Shown: piece by piece, positions 1 to 8,739 of the stretch
How positions within the stretch are numbered: the first letter of the stretch is position 1
How the letters are laid out: every line of letters begins with the position of its first letter
DNA from: JAFGQU01 sp964483625
Lineage (GTDB): Bacteria > Omnitrophota > Gorgyraeia > Duberdicusellales > 4484-171
Assembly: GCA_964483625.1 (NCBI GenBank)
Contig: CAZABB010000021.1
Coordinates: forward strand, 1-31,239
Reading direction: 5' to 3'
DNA: 31,239 bases
Translations under genes and position numbers: made by a program
Notes under the pieces: model-generated
Told to the model about the DNA's origin: nothing
The model's database searches: none
What the model saw: the letters and a program-made list of their open reading frames with translations, nothing else

Positions 1-436
1 TGGTAAACCGCGTACGATCCCAGTCACAGCTTGCGCCCAGTTTTTTGAGCTGATTAATAATCGTCGAACCGTATTGATCTTTCCATTCCCACAGCCGCCG
101 GATAAATTCATCCCGACCCACATCTTCCTTGCGCAGACCTTCTTTTGCCAGGCTGCGCTCGAGGACATTCTGCGTGGCAATCCCGGCATGATCGGTCCCC
201 GGCATCCATAAAGTCCGATCCCCCTTCATCCGGTGAAACCGGATAAGGACATCCTGAAGGGTATTATTCAACGCATGTCCCATATGCAGGATACCGGTGA
301 CATTCGGCGGGGGAATCACGATAGAGAACGGCTGGCTTTCCGATGAAGCTTTCGCCGCGAAATACCCGTTCTTCAACCAGAATTGATAGAGACGTCCCTC
401 TACAGATGAGGGTACATACTGTTTTTCTAACTGCAT
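1..436 (-). CDS. valS: Valine--tRNA ligase, N-terminal part (cut by window edge)
   Basis: Charges tRNA-Val with valine in the cytoplasm. The first 145 residues are present; the rest lies beyond the left edge. Reading the minus strand from the ATG at 434-436 gives the class I N-terminus: the ValS-typical PPPNVTG segment runs straight into the HIGH-type motif HMGH (residues 51-54), followed by MPGTDHAGIATQ. That PPPNVTG...TDHAGIATQ pair separates ValS from IleS and LeuS. A weak AGGT stands 5-8 bases before the start, and a candidate promoter lies immediately upstream. It is divided from yjbQ by about 120 bp and is probably its own transcription unit. No damage is visible in the portion seen. 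Confidence 0.93.
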   Translation of the reverse strand, partial: MQLEKQYVPSSVEGRLYQFWLKNGYFAAKASSESQPFSIVIPPPNVTGILHMGHALNNTLQDVLIRFHRMKGDRTLWMPGTDHAGIATQNVLERSLAKEGLRKEDVGRDEFIRRLWEWKDQYGSTIINQLKKLGASCDWDRTRFT

Positions 437-444
437 AATTACCT

Positions 445-473
445 ACTTTATCGTGGGGTTTCCCTTGTGTCAA
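445..473 (-). promoter_or_regulatory. Candidate sigma70 promoter of valS
   Basis: On the minus strand TTGACA (468-473) and TAAAGT (445-450) are separated by exactly 17 bases. The -35 is a perfect match and the -10 matches at 4 of 6. The expected transcription start is near 438, only about two bases before the valS ATG, so the message would be almost leaderless, or the -10 match doubles as part of the ribosome binding region. No other feature explains the valS upstream spacer. Confidence 0.5.
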
Positions 474-555
474 GGCAATTGATCAGGTGACTTAACTCTC
501 TGGCGTTGAGATACCTTGAAGTTTTTCCGGGAAAAGAAACCAAAGGAGAGAATGC

Positions 556-972
556 TCAGGCCCCAATCACCTTTACCAGAACCCGTTTGGGACGTTCTCC
601 GTCAAATTCACCGTAAAAGATCTGCTCCCAGGGACCGAAATCCAGCTGCCCCCCGGTTACGGCCACAACCACTTCTCTCCCCATAACCGTCCGTTTCAGA
701 TGGGCATGCGCGTTATCTTCGCCGGTAAGATTGTGACGATACCGCATAATTTCCTGCGGAGCAAGATCTTCCAGCCATTTCTTGAAATCATCCTTTAGCC
801 CTTCTTCTTCATCATTAATAAATACCGACGCGGTGATATGCATGGCGTTAACCAGACAGATTCCTTCTTTAATCTTGCTCTTTGTAACGGCATTACGCAC
901 CTGCGCGGTAATATTAATAAGTTCGATTTTTGCTTTGGTATTAAAAATCAAATGTTCCGTATATGCTTTCAT
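556..972 (-). CDS. yjbQ: YjbQ / UPF0047 family protein
   Basis: This is a 138-residue protein of the widespread YjbQ (UPF0047) family. Members are small trimeric proteins, and some bacterial ones have reported thiamine-phosphate synthase side activity; the physiological role is not settled. The family pattern is visible across the whole length: an early beta-strand, the AMHITASV segment, the histidine stretch in YRHNLTGEDNAHAHLK, and the GPWEQIFYGEFDG end. The length is typical. The ATG at 970-972 has a perfect GGAGGA site six bases upstream. It lies 64 bp downstream of the FAH gene on the same strand and is likely the last gene of the dksA-lspA-rluD-aroA operon, with no obvious link to thiamine genes nearby. 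Confidence 0.9.
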   Translation of the reverse strand: MKAYTEHLIFNTKAKIELINITAQVRNAVTKSKIKEGICLVNAMHITASVFINDEEEGLKDDFKKWLEDLAPQEIMRYRHNLTGEDNAHAHLKRTVMGREVVVAVTGGQLDFGPWEQIFYGEFDGERPKRVLVKVIGA

Positions 973-1036
973 GTTCCTCCTTTTTTATAGAGGCGGATAG
1001 CCGCGGAGCACAACGTATCCTATTTTGCAAATAAAA

Positions 1037-1795
1037 TCATTCAGCCCTTTTGACCGGATTGGTTAACGTTCCGATACCGTCGATCTCTACGCTTACGGTA
1101 TCACCGGGACGCATCGATCCCACACCGGAAGGAGTACCCGTTGAGATCACGTCTCCCGGATACAAGGTCATCACGTTCGAAATAAACCAGACCAGATATT
1201 CGATACTGAAAATAAAATCATCCGTACCCGAATCCTGACGGACGCGGCCGTTGAGATAAGTCCTGATACGAAAAGGCCCCTTCTTCCCCGTTACAAGATA
1301 AGGCCCCAGCGGACAAAAGGTATCGAATGATTTGGCTCTGGTCCACTGTCGGTCTTTCTTCTGAATATCCCGGGCGGTGACGTCATTCAAACAGGTATAC
1401 CCCAGGACTGCCCTCAACGCAGCCTTCGGCTTTATGCTTTTTATTTTTTTCCCGATGACAAGAGCCAGTTCTCCTTCATAATCAAGACGCCGTACGCCCC
1501 GGGGATATTCGATGGCTTCCCCACACGCGGCCAGTGTCGTCGGCGGCTTCAAAAATAATATCGGATCCCGCGGCACATTCATCTTCAATTCCCGCGCATG
1601 CCGACGGTAATTCAGCCCCACAAGGACGATTTTAGAAGGAGTCGCGGGAACCCCCGGTTTCACTTTCGCCAACGGCACCGTTACACCCGAATATCTGAGG
1701 GAACCGAACGGCTGCCCCGAAAGGACCCGAACCGCCCCGTCTCTGACAGCCCCCCAGGCGTTCTTCTTCTTATAGAAAAATCGTACCAGTTTCAT
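1037..1795 (-). CDS. Fumarylacetoacetate hydrolase family protein
   Basis: A 252-residue member of the FAH superfamily (FAHD1 / 2-hydroxyhepta-2,4-diene-1,7-dioate isomerase / acylpyruvase type), which are metal-dependent C-C hydrolases, decarboxylases or isomerases of small keto acids. Visible hallmarks are LVGLNYRRHA, the metal-binding acidic stretch in RRLDYEGELALVIGK, GYTCLNDVTARD, and the C-terminal ISTGTPSGVGSMRPGD loop. The length is the short single-domain form. The start overlaps the aroA stop by four bases (ATGA), so the two are translationally coupled. The true substrate cannot be read from sequence; oxaloacetate decarboxylase or acylpyruvase activity is as likely as aromatic degradation, and no degradation genes are nearby. 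Confidence 0.9.
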   Translation of the reverse strand: MKLVRFFYKKKNAWGAVRDGAVRVLSGQPFGSLRYSGVTVPLAKVKPGVPATPSKIVLVGLNYRRHARELKMNVPRDPILFLKPPTTLAACGEAIEYPRGVRRLDYEGELALVIGKKIKSIKPKAALRAVLGYTCLNDVTARDIQKKDRQWTRAKSFDTFCPLGPYLVTGKKGPFRIRTYLNGRVRQDSGTDDFIFSIEYLVWFISNVMTLYPGDVISTGTPSGVGSMRPGDTVSVEIDGIGTLTNPVKRAE

Positions 1796-3111
1796 GTATT
1801 CCGTTTAGAAAGATGACGAATCAGGCGGATAAACTCAGGGAAAGATTTATTGATACAGCCGGCATCATCAATCGTGCACCGGACCCCGGACGCCATACCG
1901 AAAATAATCATGCTCATCGCGGTACGATGATCCGAAAAACTCTTGAAATCAGCCGGACGGAAGTCCCTTGTGCCGCGGATCGTAACTTTATAATCTTTCT
2001 TTTTCCCGTAGGTGGCGACTGAAATATCCACCCCGGCCCGGCGCAGATTATAGAGCATCGATGATATCCGGTCGGTCTCCTTGACTTTCAATTCCTTCAG
2101 ACCATAGATACTCGTTGTTCCTGCGGCAAACGCGGCACAGACCATCAAAATCGGGACCTCATCGATCATCAGCGGGATACGCCAGCCCGGTACCGTAACG
2201 CCTTTCAAAGCCGAAGAAGATACAACCAGATCGCCGCGGGGCTCAAAGGTTTTTTTGCGGTTTTTCACCGTCACCCGACCTCCCATTTTCTTTATGACCT
2301 CCAGGAATCCGGTTCGGGTGGGATTTATCCCGACATCGGGGAGGGTAATCCGGGAATCATTACAGAGAATGCCCAACGCGATAAAGAACGCTGCCGAAGA
2401 AAAATCACCGGGGATTTTCAGCCGGGCCCGGGATTTCATTTTTTCCCGGGGAGAACTCACGATACGTCCTTTTTGTTTCCTTACCCGGGCCCCGTAATAA
2501 TTCAGCATTCTCTCGGTGTGATCCCGGGAAACAAACGGTTCTTTGATCACGGTATCACCTTCGGCGTACAGAGACGAAAACAATATTGCCGACTTTACCT
2601 GAGCGCTGGCCTGCGGCATTGCATACCTGATGGCTCCTAAGGACTCCACGGGACGGATCGTAAGCGGCGGATATTCATTACCCGCTCGCCGCTTACCGGA
2701 AATATCCCCTCCCATCTTCCGTAAAGGACGAGTTATCCTTCTCATCGGCCGCAGCCGGAGCCCCTTATATCCGTCAAAAACGATATGGATTTTCTGGGCG
2801 GTGAGGATTCCGGTTAAAATACGCATCGTCGTTCCCGAAAGACCGGCGCACAGAGACACTTTCTTCTTCAGAGGATAATACATCCCCCGGCCGCATACGG
2901 TCACTCGCTTGGCGCGCCGCTCATACCGAAGCGCAACGTTGAGCTTTTTCAGGCAATTCATTGTCGCCAGAGTATCTTCGCTGTGCAGGAAATTATGAAT
3001 GACTGTCTTCCCGCAGGCGATTGAAGCAACCATCAGGGCGCGGTGAGAAATGGATTTGTCCGGCGGCAGGTTGATTCTCTTGCGAATATGGGCCACAGGG
3101 TTAATATTCAT
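1792..3111 (-). CDS. aroA: 3-phosphoshikimate 1-carboxyvinyltransferase (EPSP synthase)
   Basis: Condenses shikimate-3-phosphate with phosphoenolpyruvate in the shikimate pathway. The 439 residues cover the whole enzyme. Seen in order: LPPDKSISHR, the CAGLSGTTMRIL phosphate loop, RPMRRITRPL, PQASAQVKSAIL, SRDHTERML, GDFSSAAFF, NPTRTGF and DEVPILMVCAAFA. The RDHTER, GDFSS, SAQVK and NPTR set matches the class II EPSP synthase signatures known for lower glyphosate sensitivity, so this is class II by motif. It sits five bases after rluD and overlaps the FAH gene. No other shikimate gene lies in the window. The protein is unusually Arg/Lys rich, like several of its neighbours. Confidence 0.96.
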   Translation of the reverse strand: MNINPVAHIRKRINLPPDKSISHRALMVASIACGKTVIHNFLHSEDTLATMNCLKKLNVALRYERRAKRVTVCGRGMYYPLKKKVSLCAGLSGTTMRILTGILTAQKIHIVFDGYKGLRLRPMRRITRPLRKMGGDISGKRRAGNEYPPLTIRPVESLGAIRYAMPQASAQVKSAILFSSLYAEGDTVIKEPFVSRDHTERMLNYYGARVRKQKGRIVSSPREKMKSRARLKIPGDFSSAAFFIALGILCNDSRITLPDVGINPTRTGFLEVIKKMGGRVTVKNRKKTFEPRGDLVVSSSALKGVTVPGWRIPLMIDEVPILMVCAAFAAGTTSIYGLKELKVKETDRISSMLYNLRRAGVDISVATYGKKKDYKVTIRGTRDFRPADFKSFSDHRTAMSMIIFGMASGVRCTIDDAGCINKSFPEFIRLIRHLSKRNT

Positions 3112-3116
3112 CGTCG

Positions 3117-4007
3117 CTATTCTTTGGCAAGGAAAAATTCCAAAAACTTCTGCGGGACAGAAGACTGAAACGTTAAAAACGTACCGTGCGCCGGATGGAA
3201 AAACTCTAATCTATGCGCGTGAAGAAGCAGACGATCGTTCCCGTCCTTCTTCCCGTATTTCTTGTCTCCCACGATCGGATAGCCTAAAAAGTTCAGGTGC
3301 ACCCTGATTTGATGCATCCTTCCCGTTATCAGCTTCAAGGCCAGAAGCGTCGAATCCTTAAACCGTTTGATGACTTCAACCTTGGTAACGGCTTCCTTGG
3401 ACTGAGTCATCCCCACTTTCATTTTACGGTTCTTACGGTCCCTCGTCAAAGGCAGGTTCACCGTAAGTGAATTCTGCTTAAATTTCCCCCAGACAATCGC
3501 CCGGTATTCTTTCTGGACTTCTCTCTTTTTAAACTGTTCCCCAAGGCTCTCATAGGCACTCTTACGTTTGGCCAGGACCAAAAGTCCCGAGGTCTCTTTA
3601 TCCAGCCGGTGGACGACGCCCGGCCGAAGCTCACCTCCGCCGGAAAGCTTCTTTCCCATACCTTTCAACGCGTTTACCAGAGTTTTCTGATAGCCGCGGG
3701 AGGGGGGATGAACCACCAGGTCATCCGGTTTCTCCACCACCAGGATATCCTGATCTTCATAGACAATAGGGATTTCCAGGTGGTATAAGGCTATTTTTTT
3801 CTCGGCGGCGGGATCAAGATCAACCTCGACTTTCTCGTTTACCTTAAGGAGCGTTTTGGCTTTCTTCACCTTACCGTCAACGGTAACGTGACCTCCTTCG
3901 ATAAGGTTTTTTATTTTATTGCGAGACAGGCTTTCCAATTCATCGACCAAAAAAAGATCAAGACGCATTCCGTTAGCTTGGTTCGCTACGAGAAACTTCT
4001 TTTTCAT
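3117..4007 (-). CDS. rluD: RluA/RluD-family 23S rRNA pseudouridine synthase
   Basis: Converts specific uridines to pseudouridine, in the RluD case in helix 69 of 23S rRNA. An N-terminal S4 RNA-binding domain (RLDLFLVDEL...SRNKIKNLIEGGHVTVDG, about residues 15-62) precedes the catalytic domain with HRLDKETSG, whose aspartate is the nucleophile, and RMHQIRVHL near the end. The 296-residue length is normal. With the ATG at 4007 the gene overlaps lspA by 35 bp and has no clear ribosome site. An internal ATG at 3968 would start four bases after the lspA stop, at MRLDLF, and is a reasonable alternative. RluD is a close guess within the RluA/C/D family. Confidence 0.88.
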   Translation of the reverse strand: MKKKFLVANQANGMRLDLFLVDELESLSRNKIKNLIEGGHVTVDGKVKKAKTLLKVNEKVEVDLDPAAEKKIALYHLEIPIVYEDQDILVVEKPDDLVVHPPSRGYQKTLVNALKGMGKKLSGGGELRPGVVHRLDKETSGLLVLAKRKSAYESLGEQFKKREVQKEYRAIVWGKFKQNSLTVNLPLTRDRKNRKMKVGMTQSKEAVTKVEVIKRFKDSTLLALKLITGRMHQIRVHLNFLGYPIVGDKKYGKKDGNDRLLLHAHRLEFFHPAHGTFLTFQSSVPQKFLEFFLAKE

Positions 4008-4437
4008 GTTTTCTGTGTCTTAAGGAAGAATAGAGAATATACAGGACTCCCAGGGTAATGGCCGAATCGGAAAGATTAAACACCGGCCAGACCTGCACGT
4101 CAATATAATCTACCACATAACCGTAGACTACTCTATCAAAAAGATTACAGAACGCGCCGCCGAGAATACACCCGTAGGCGACACGCAATGGTACCCGGCC
4201 GTGACGTTCCTGGTATACCAGAAAAAACAGGACCACGATAAAAACGACGCTCAACAGGGTAAGAAATTCGGTATGGGAATTGAGAATCCCGAACGCCGCC
4301 CCCTTATTAAAAACGACGGTAATATACACCAAGTGGTCGATAAGCGGAATTTGCTGGAGGATGTTTTGTTTCAGATAGGATTTTACAAACGCATCGAGAA
4401 GGAAGATCCCCAGAGAGACTAATCCGACGATCCCCAT
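3973..4437 (-). CDS. lspA: Lipoprotein signal peptidase (signal peptidase II)
   Basis: Cleaves signal peptides from prolipoproteins in the inner membrane after diacylglyceryl attachment. The 154 residues have four hydrophobic spans. The conserved FNKGAAFGIL block (43-52), NLFDRVVYGYVVDYID (98-112) and FNLSDSAI (120-127) are present. D110 and D124 correspond to the two catalytic aspartates of the family. It starts four bases after the dksA-like gene and overlaps rluD. The dksA-lspA-rluD order is common in diverse bacteria and supports all three calls. Its substrates may include the lipoprotein-like proteins elsewhere in the window. Confidence 0.95.
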   Translation of the reverse strand: MGIVGLVSLGIFLLDAFVKSYLKQNILQQIPLIDHLVYITVVFNKGAAFGILNSHTEFLTLLSVVFIVVLFFLVYQERHGRVPLRVAYGCILGGAFCNLFDRVVYGYVVDYIDVQVWPVFNLSDSAITLGVLYILYSSLRHRKHEKEVSRSEPS

Positions 4438-4441
4438 ACAA

Positions 4442-4846
4442 TCAGCGTGATTGTTCCTGTTCTATCTTCTCCTGGCATTTTTTACAATTGCGCGCGTAGG
4501 GAATCGCGTTAAGGCGCCGTATGGCGATATCACAGCCGCAGGCTTCGCAGGATCCGAACTCTTTATCATCAACCCGTTTGAGGGCGTCGTCTATTTCCCT
4601 GAGGATTTTGCGTTCGGTCGATACCAACCCTAAGTTAAAATCCCGCTCATAGCTGTCGGAAGCCACATCGGCCATATGGATACTGTAGCCGGAGATATCC
4701 CCGGACATCTCTTTCTGCGATTTCATCAACGTCTCCTCCGACAGGTCTTTAATCTGAGAATAGATTTCATCCCGTACATTCAGCAGTTTCTCTTTGTACT
4801 TGTTCAGGTCTTTCTTTAGGAATCTCTTTTTTTTCTTCTTCGCCAT
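4442..4846 (-). CDS. dksA: DksA/TraR-type C4 zinc finger protein
   Basis: A 134-residue protein of the TraR/DksA family. DksA itself binds RNA polymerase through the secondary channel and modulates stable RNA promoters with ppGpp. A long lysine-rich helical hairpin (about 5-95) is followed by the zinc finger C100-x2-C103-x17-C121-x2-C124. The acidic tip region around residues 60-70 (ADVASDSYERD) fits the family. I chose the ATG at 4844-4846 because AGGAGG stands seven bases before it; a longer reading from 4861 would make the ribosome site part of the coding sequence. It is the first gene after a strong promoter and leads lspA-rluD-aroA. Whether it is a true DksA or a paralogue is open. Confidence 0.88.
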   Translation of the reverse strand: MAKKKKKRFLKKDLNKYKEKLLNVRDEIYSQIKDLSEETLMKSQKEMSGDISGYSIHMADVASDSYERDFNLGLVSTERKILREIDDALKRVDDKEFGSCEACGCDIAIRRLNAIPYARNCKKCQEKIEQEQSR

Positions 4847-4922
4847 GGTAAACCTCCTCAATGTCTTCGCTCGGAATTTTCCTGCTATTATGCCGATGCG
4901 CTGCCAACCTTATTTATCTAAA

Positions 4923-4951
4923 AGTATATACAGACTTTCCCTTTTTTTCAA
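4923..4951 (-). promoter_or_regulatory. Strong sigma70-type promoter of the dksA-lspA operon
   Basis: On the minus strand TTGAAA (4946-4951) and TATACT (4923-4928) are spaced by exactly 17 bases. Both boxes match the consensus at 5 of 6 positions. The -35 begins directly after the ileS stop codon, so a new transcript starts in the ileS-dksA spacer, near 4916, leaving a leader of about 70 bases before the dksA AGGAGG. No hairpin terminator for ileS is visible, so read-through from ileS may add to it. Confidence 0.72.
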
Positions 4952-7702
4952 TCAATTTATTTGCCGCAGTGCCTCGACGCATCGAGAGCACACCTGAGGG
5001 TACTCCGGAGAGCTCCCGATATCCTCACGAAAATTCCAGCAGCGGGCGCATTTGGATTGTTTTGATTTTATCACTTCGATAGAGGACTCCCCCCTGGTAA
5101 CATTGACTCGCGAGACAATAAATACCTCCGTCAAAAGGTCCTCCCGGCCGGAAAAAAAGGCGTATTCAGCGTCAGGGACGGTCACGTTCACCTCGGCTTC
5201 GAGAGAACTCCCCACGACTCCTTCTTCCCGTTTACACTCTATCTCCTTCAACACCTTTTCCCGTAAAGAGAATATATTCTCCCAGGAAGATTCGAATTCG
5301 GCGTCGAGAGGGAAAACGAACAGATCCCGATCCACGCTTTCAAAAAATACCGAATGTTCCCCCGGTTTTTTGCCGGAAAAACTTGCATAGGCTTCTTCGG
5401 CGGTGAAACTTAAAACCGGAGCTATCAGTTTAATCAATTCCTCCACGATGAAATACAATACCGTCTGAGCCGAACGGCGCGCCGCCGATGAAGCAGCGTA
5501 CGTATACAGCCGGTCTTTCAGGATATCCAGATAGAAAGAACTTAAATCCAGATTGCAGAAATTGAACAGTTTCTGACAAACCTTATAGAAGTTGAAATTC
5601 TCATATTCATCGATAACTTCGGCATAAACTTCTTTCGCCCGGATCAGCATATACCGGTCGACCTCCTGCATATGTTCGGGTTTCACCGCGTCTTTCTGCG
5701 GATTAAAATCGGAAATATTGCCGAGAATAAACCGGATCGTGTTGCGCATTTTACGATACATGTCCACAAGCTGCTTTAAAATTGTTTCGGAAAGTTTAAT
5801 ATCTTCAGAATAATCACTACAGGCAACCCATAACCGCAAAATATCGGCTCCGTATCGTTTGACCACATCCTGAGGCGACACCACATTACCCAGCGATTTC
5901 GACATCTTTTTACCGTCACCATCGACGACAAACCCGTGCGTGAGAATAGTTTTAAACGGAGAGGTCTCTTTCACCGCGACCGAAGGTATCAGCGAAACCT
6001 GAAACCAGCCCCGATGCTGATCGCTTCCCTCCAGATACAGATCCGCCGGAAAGCGCAACTGCGAATACGCCGATACCACACTCAAAAAACTCGCCCCCGA
6101 TTCAAACCATACATCAAGAATATCGAATTGTTTCTTAAAATCCGACGCATGACAGTGCGGACACGCAAAATCGGGAGGTAAAAATTCCCGCACATCGTCA
6201 GAGAACCAGCTGTCAGCCCCTTTCTTTTTAAATATCTCCGCGACCCGGCCGACAACGTCCTTATCCAGGATGATTTCGTTACATGGTACGCAGCGCAGCG
6301 CCGGAATAGGAATTCCCCACAGACGTTGACGGGAAAGACACCAGTCGGGACGGTTGGCGAGCATCGACTTCATCCGCTCGGCGCCGGATACCGGAACCCA
6401 ACGGACAGCTTCGGTTTCCTGCAGCGTCTTCTTGCGTAACTGCCGGTGATCGACATTCACAAACCACTGAAACGTTGCCCGGAAAATAATCGGCTGTTTA
6501 CACCGCCAGCAGTGCGGATAGGAATGTGATATCTTCCGGTGATAAAGAAGCGCGTCGGAAGCCTTAAGCACTTCAATCACTTTTTCGGTTGCTTCAGAGA
6601 CCGTCAGCGAGGAAAATTCTCCCGCCTCAGCGGTAAACCGCCCCTTATCGTCTACGGGCATGATCACCTCCAGATCATATTTCTTCAGCAGCGAATAGTC
6701 CTCCTGTCCATGACCGGGCGCAATATGCACACATCCGGAACCTTCCTCTTTCGAAACAAAATCAGCCAGCACAACGCCGGATCCCCGGTCACAAAACGGA
6801 TGGGCAAGTTCGATATGTTCAAGTTCACTCCCTTGAAACGAAGCCAGAACATTCAATGGCCGCGATAGTCGTTCACTGAGCGCCTGGCGCAACACCCCCA
6901 GCATGATGACCTTTCGGCCGCCGATATCGGTCAGAATGTACTCGTATTGGGGATGAACCGCGACGGCGGCATTGGCAATGAGCGTCCAGGGTGTCGTCGT
7001 CCACACCAGGAATGAAACGTCTGGGACATATTCTTTAAGCACTTCCCGGCCCTTTCTGACGTTAAATAAGACAAAAACAGAATCGGATTCTTTCAGATGA
7101 TATTCAACTTCGGCTTCCGCCAGAGCCGTCTCACACCGGGCACACCAGTTAACCGGCCTCAACCCCCGATATACATACCCTCTTGCCAGAAGATCCTCCA
7201 GAAGCCGCAAGACCCAGTATTCATAATCGGGATGCAGCGTCAAATATGGATTATCCCAATCACTGAAAATACCCAGCCGGATAAAATCTTTTTTCTGCAA
7301 TTCGACGAATTTCAACGCGAAATTTTTCGCTTTTTTGCGGAAGTCGACGACATCAACATCATGTTTACTCAACTTAAGATCCTTAAACAGCTGATGTTCG
7401 ACGGGCAGTCCGTGGCAATCCCAGCCACAGACCAACGGAGCATCGTACCCCCGCATGGTTTTATATTTGACCACAATATCTTTCAGTACCTTATTCAACG
7501 CGTGGCCGATATGGATCTTACCGTTGGCGTAAGGAGGGCCGTCGTGAAGAATGAATTTTTCCTTCTCCCGATATGCTGCCCGGATCGCCTGATAGATACG
7601 CATATTCTGCCAAGAAGTGATCACCTCCGGCTCACGCTGGTTGAGATTGGCTTTCATCGAAAAATCCGTACGGGGCAGATTGAGGGTATTTTTGTAATTC
7701 AT
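4952..7702 (-). CDS. ileS: Isoleucine--tRNA ligase
   Basis: Charges tRNA-Ile and edits mischarged valine. The 916 residues contain PPYANGKIHIGHALNK with the HIGH motif at 64-67, the editing domain with WTTTPWTL, the KMSKSLGN motif (roughly residue 600), the anticodon-binding helices, and a C-terminal zinc-binding end with CARC and CSRC pairs, the bacterial zinc-containing form. The reading frame is open to a TTG at 7720, but the ATG at 7700-7702 (MNYKNTLNL) is preceded by GAAAGAAG and matches the usual N-terminus, so I use it. It follows the PfkB kinase by 18 bases and is probably cotranscribed with it. Confidence 0.97.
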   Translation of the reverse strand: MNYKNTLNLPRTDFSMKANLNQREPEVITSWQNMRIYQAIRAAYREKEKFILHDGPPYANGKIHIGHALNKVLKDIVVKYKTMRGYDAPLVCGWDCHGLPVEHQLFKDLKLSKHDVDVVDFRKKAKNFALKFVELQKKDFIRLGIFSDWDNPYLTLHPDYEYWVLRLLEDLLARGYVYRGLRPVNWCARCETALAEAEVEYHLKESDSVFVLFNVRKGREVLKEYVPDVSFLVWTTTPWTLIANAAVAVHPQYEYILTDIGGRKVIMLGVLRQALSERLSRPLNVLASFQGSELEHIELAHPFCDRGSGVVLADFVSKEEGSGCVHIAPGHGQEDYSLLKKYDLEVIMPVDDKGRFTAEAGEFSSLTVSEATEKVIEVLKASDALLYHRKISHSYPHCWRCKQPIIFRATFQWFVNVDHRQLRKKTLQETEAVRWVPVSGAERMKSMLANRPDWCLSRQRLWGIPIPALRCVPCNEIILDKDVVGRVAEIFKKKGADSWFSDDVREFLPPDFACPHCHASDFKKQFDILDVWFESGASFLSVVSAYSQLRFPADLYLEGSDQHRGWFQVSLIPSVAVKETSPFKTILTHGFVVDGDGKKMSKSLGNVVSPQDVVKRYGADILRLWVACSDYSEDIKLSETILKQLVDMYRKMRNTIRFILGNISDFNPQKDAVKPEHMQEVDRYMLIRAKEVYAEVIDEYENFNFYKVCQKLFNFCNLDLSSFYLDILKDRLYTYAASSAARRSAQTVLYFIVEELIKLIAPVLSFTAEEAYASFSGKKPGEHSVFFESVDRDLFVFPLDAEFESSWENIFSLREKVLKEIECKREEGVVGSSLEAEVNVTVPDAEYAFFSGREDLLTEVFIVSRVNVTRGESSIEVIKSKQSKCARCWNFREDIGSSPEYPQVCSRCVEALRQIN

Positions 7703-7720
7703 TGTTCTTCTTTCAATCAA

Positions 7721-8638
7721 TCAGAAGCAGGAAAACTTTTTAAATTCTCTATACCGCTTGCGGACATCAGCAAGCGTAACCTTACCCAAACACCGCAAAC
7801 TGAAATCACTGACGGCGAACGTAGCCATGATACTGCCGTATACCAACGCCTGCTTCAGAGAGGCAACATTCATCCGGGGTGCCTGCGCCAGATACCCCAA
7901 AAAGCCTCCGGCGAACGTATCCCCGGCTCCGGTCGGGTCAAATACATCCTCCAGGAGATACGCCGGCACGCAAAACACCGAATCATGAGTAAACATAACC
8001 GCGCCATGCTCTCCTTTTTTGATAATCAGACTCTTAGGACCGAAAGACAAAATTTCTTTGGCGGCTTTGATGATATTTGTCTGACCGGAAAGCTGCCGGG
8101 CTTCCGACTCATTCAGAAGAAAAATATCGACTTTTTTGAGCAGTTTCACCAGATGTTTTTTCTTATTGGCAATCCAGAGATTCATCGTATCACATACGAC
8201 AAGTTTGGGATTTCTCACCTGATCGAGAACACCCGCCTGAAGTTCCGGATCGATATTTGCCAGAAAAACAAATTCGCTGTCACGATAGTTTTCGGGAACC
8301 TGCGGCGAAAATTGAGCGAATACATTTAAATGCGTAGCAATCGTCTGCGCGTCGGCGAAATCCCAGCCATACCGGCCTTCCCAGCGAAAGGTTTCGCCTT
8401 TCTGAGCAACCAGGCCCCGGATATCAATCCCCTTCTTCTTGAGAAAAGTTTTGTGCCTGGCCGGGAAGTCCTCTCCGACAACCGCGACCAGACGTACGGG
8501 AGCGAACAAGCCGGCACTGGCCGAAAAATATACCGCCGAGCCTCCCAGCACTTCCCGGCAGCGCCCCAGGGGAGTTTCAATACTGTCGAGAGCAACCGAT
8601 CCGATCACAAGAATCGATTTCTTTTTTTGTACTTTCAT
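7721..8638 (-). CDS. PfkB-family carbohydrate/nucleoside kinase
   Basis: A ribokinase-fold kinase that phosphorylates a sugar or nucleoside with ATP. The glycine-rich start (GSVALDSIETP, then LGGSAVYFSA) and the PfkB signature DPTGAGDTFAGGFLG, whose aspartate is the catalytic base, are both present, and the length is normal at 305 residues. I prefer the ATG at 8636-8638 (MKVQKKK) because GAGG stands seven bases before it; an in-frame ATG at 8656 would add six residues. It lies directly downstream of MTA phosphorylase, so a substrate from MTA or adenosine salvage is a fair inference, but the sequence alone does not identify it. Confidence 0.88.
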   Translation of the reverse strand: MKVQKKKSILVIGSVALDSIETPLGRCREVLGGSAVYFSASAGLFAPVRLVAVVGEDFPARHKTFLKKKGIDIRGLVAQKGETFRWEGRYGWDFADAQTIATHLNVFAQFSPQVPENYRDSEFVFLANIDPELQAGVLDQVRNPKLVVCDTMNLWIANKKKHLVKLLKKVDIFLLNESEARQLSGQTNIIKAAKEILSFGPKSLIIKKGEHGAVMFTHDSVFCVPAYLLEDVFDPTGAGDTFAGGFLGYLAQAPRMNVASLKQALVYGSIMATFAVSDFSLRCLGKVTLADVRKRYREFKKFSCF

Positions 8639-8703
8639 CTTCCTGCCTCTCTCCATTTCTTCACAAACCGTATGGTTATTTTTTTACACAAATTTCTTTT
8701 TCA

Positions 8704-8739
8704 GCCCTATCCGCTCAACGTTAACCGCTATCCGCTATC
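8704..8739 (-). repeat. 7-bp repeat array (AGCGGAT-like) at the MTA phosphorylase 3' end
   Basis: Read on the minus strand, the spacer consists of tandem seven-base units: GATAGCG, GATAGCG, GTTAACG, TTGAGCG, GATAGGG. The first unit supplies the TAG stop codon of the MTA phosphorylase gene, so the array starts exactly at the end of coding sequence. It resembles the arrays around tRNA-Arg and upstream of the PilZ gene. The rest of the spacer to the kinase shows nothing else. Confidence 0.7.

Noticed and set aside
7097..8329. Plus-strand open frame of 410 codons opposite ileS and the kinase
   Set aside because: It is the antisense shadow of two well-supported genes; the translation shows no domain and no ribosome site precedes it.
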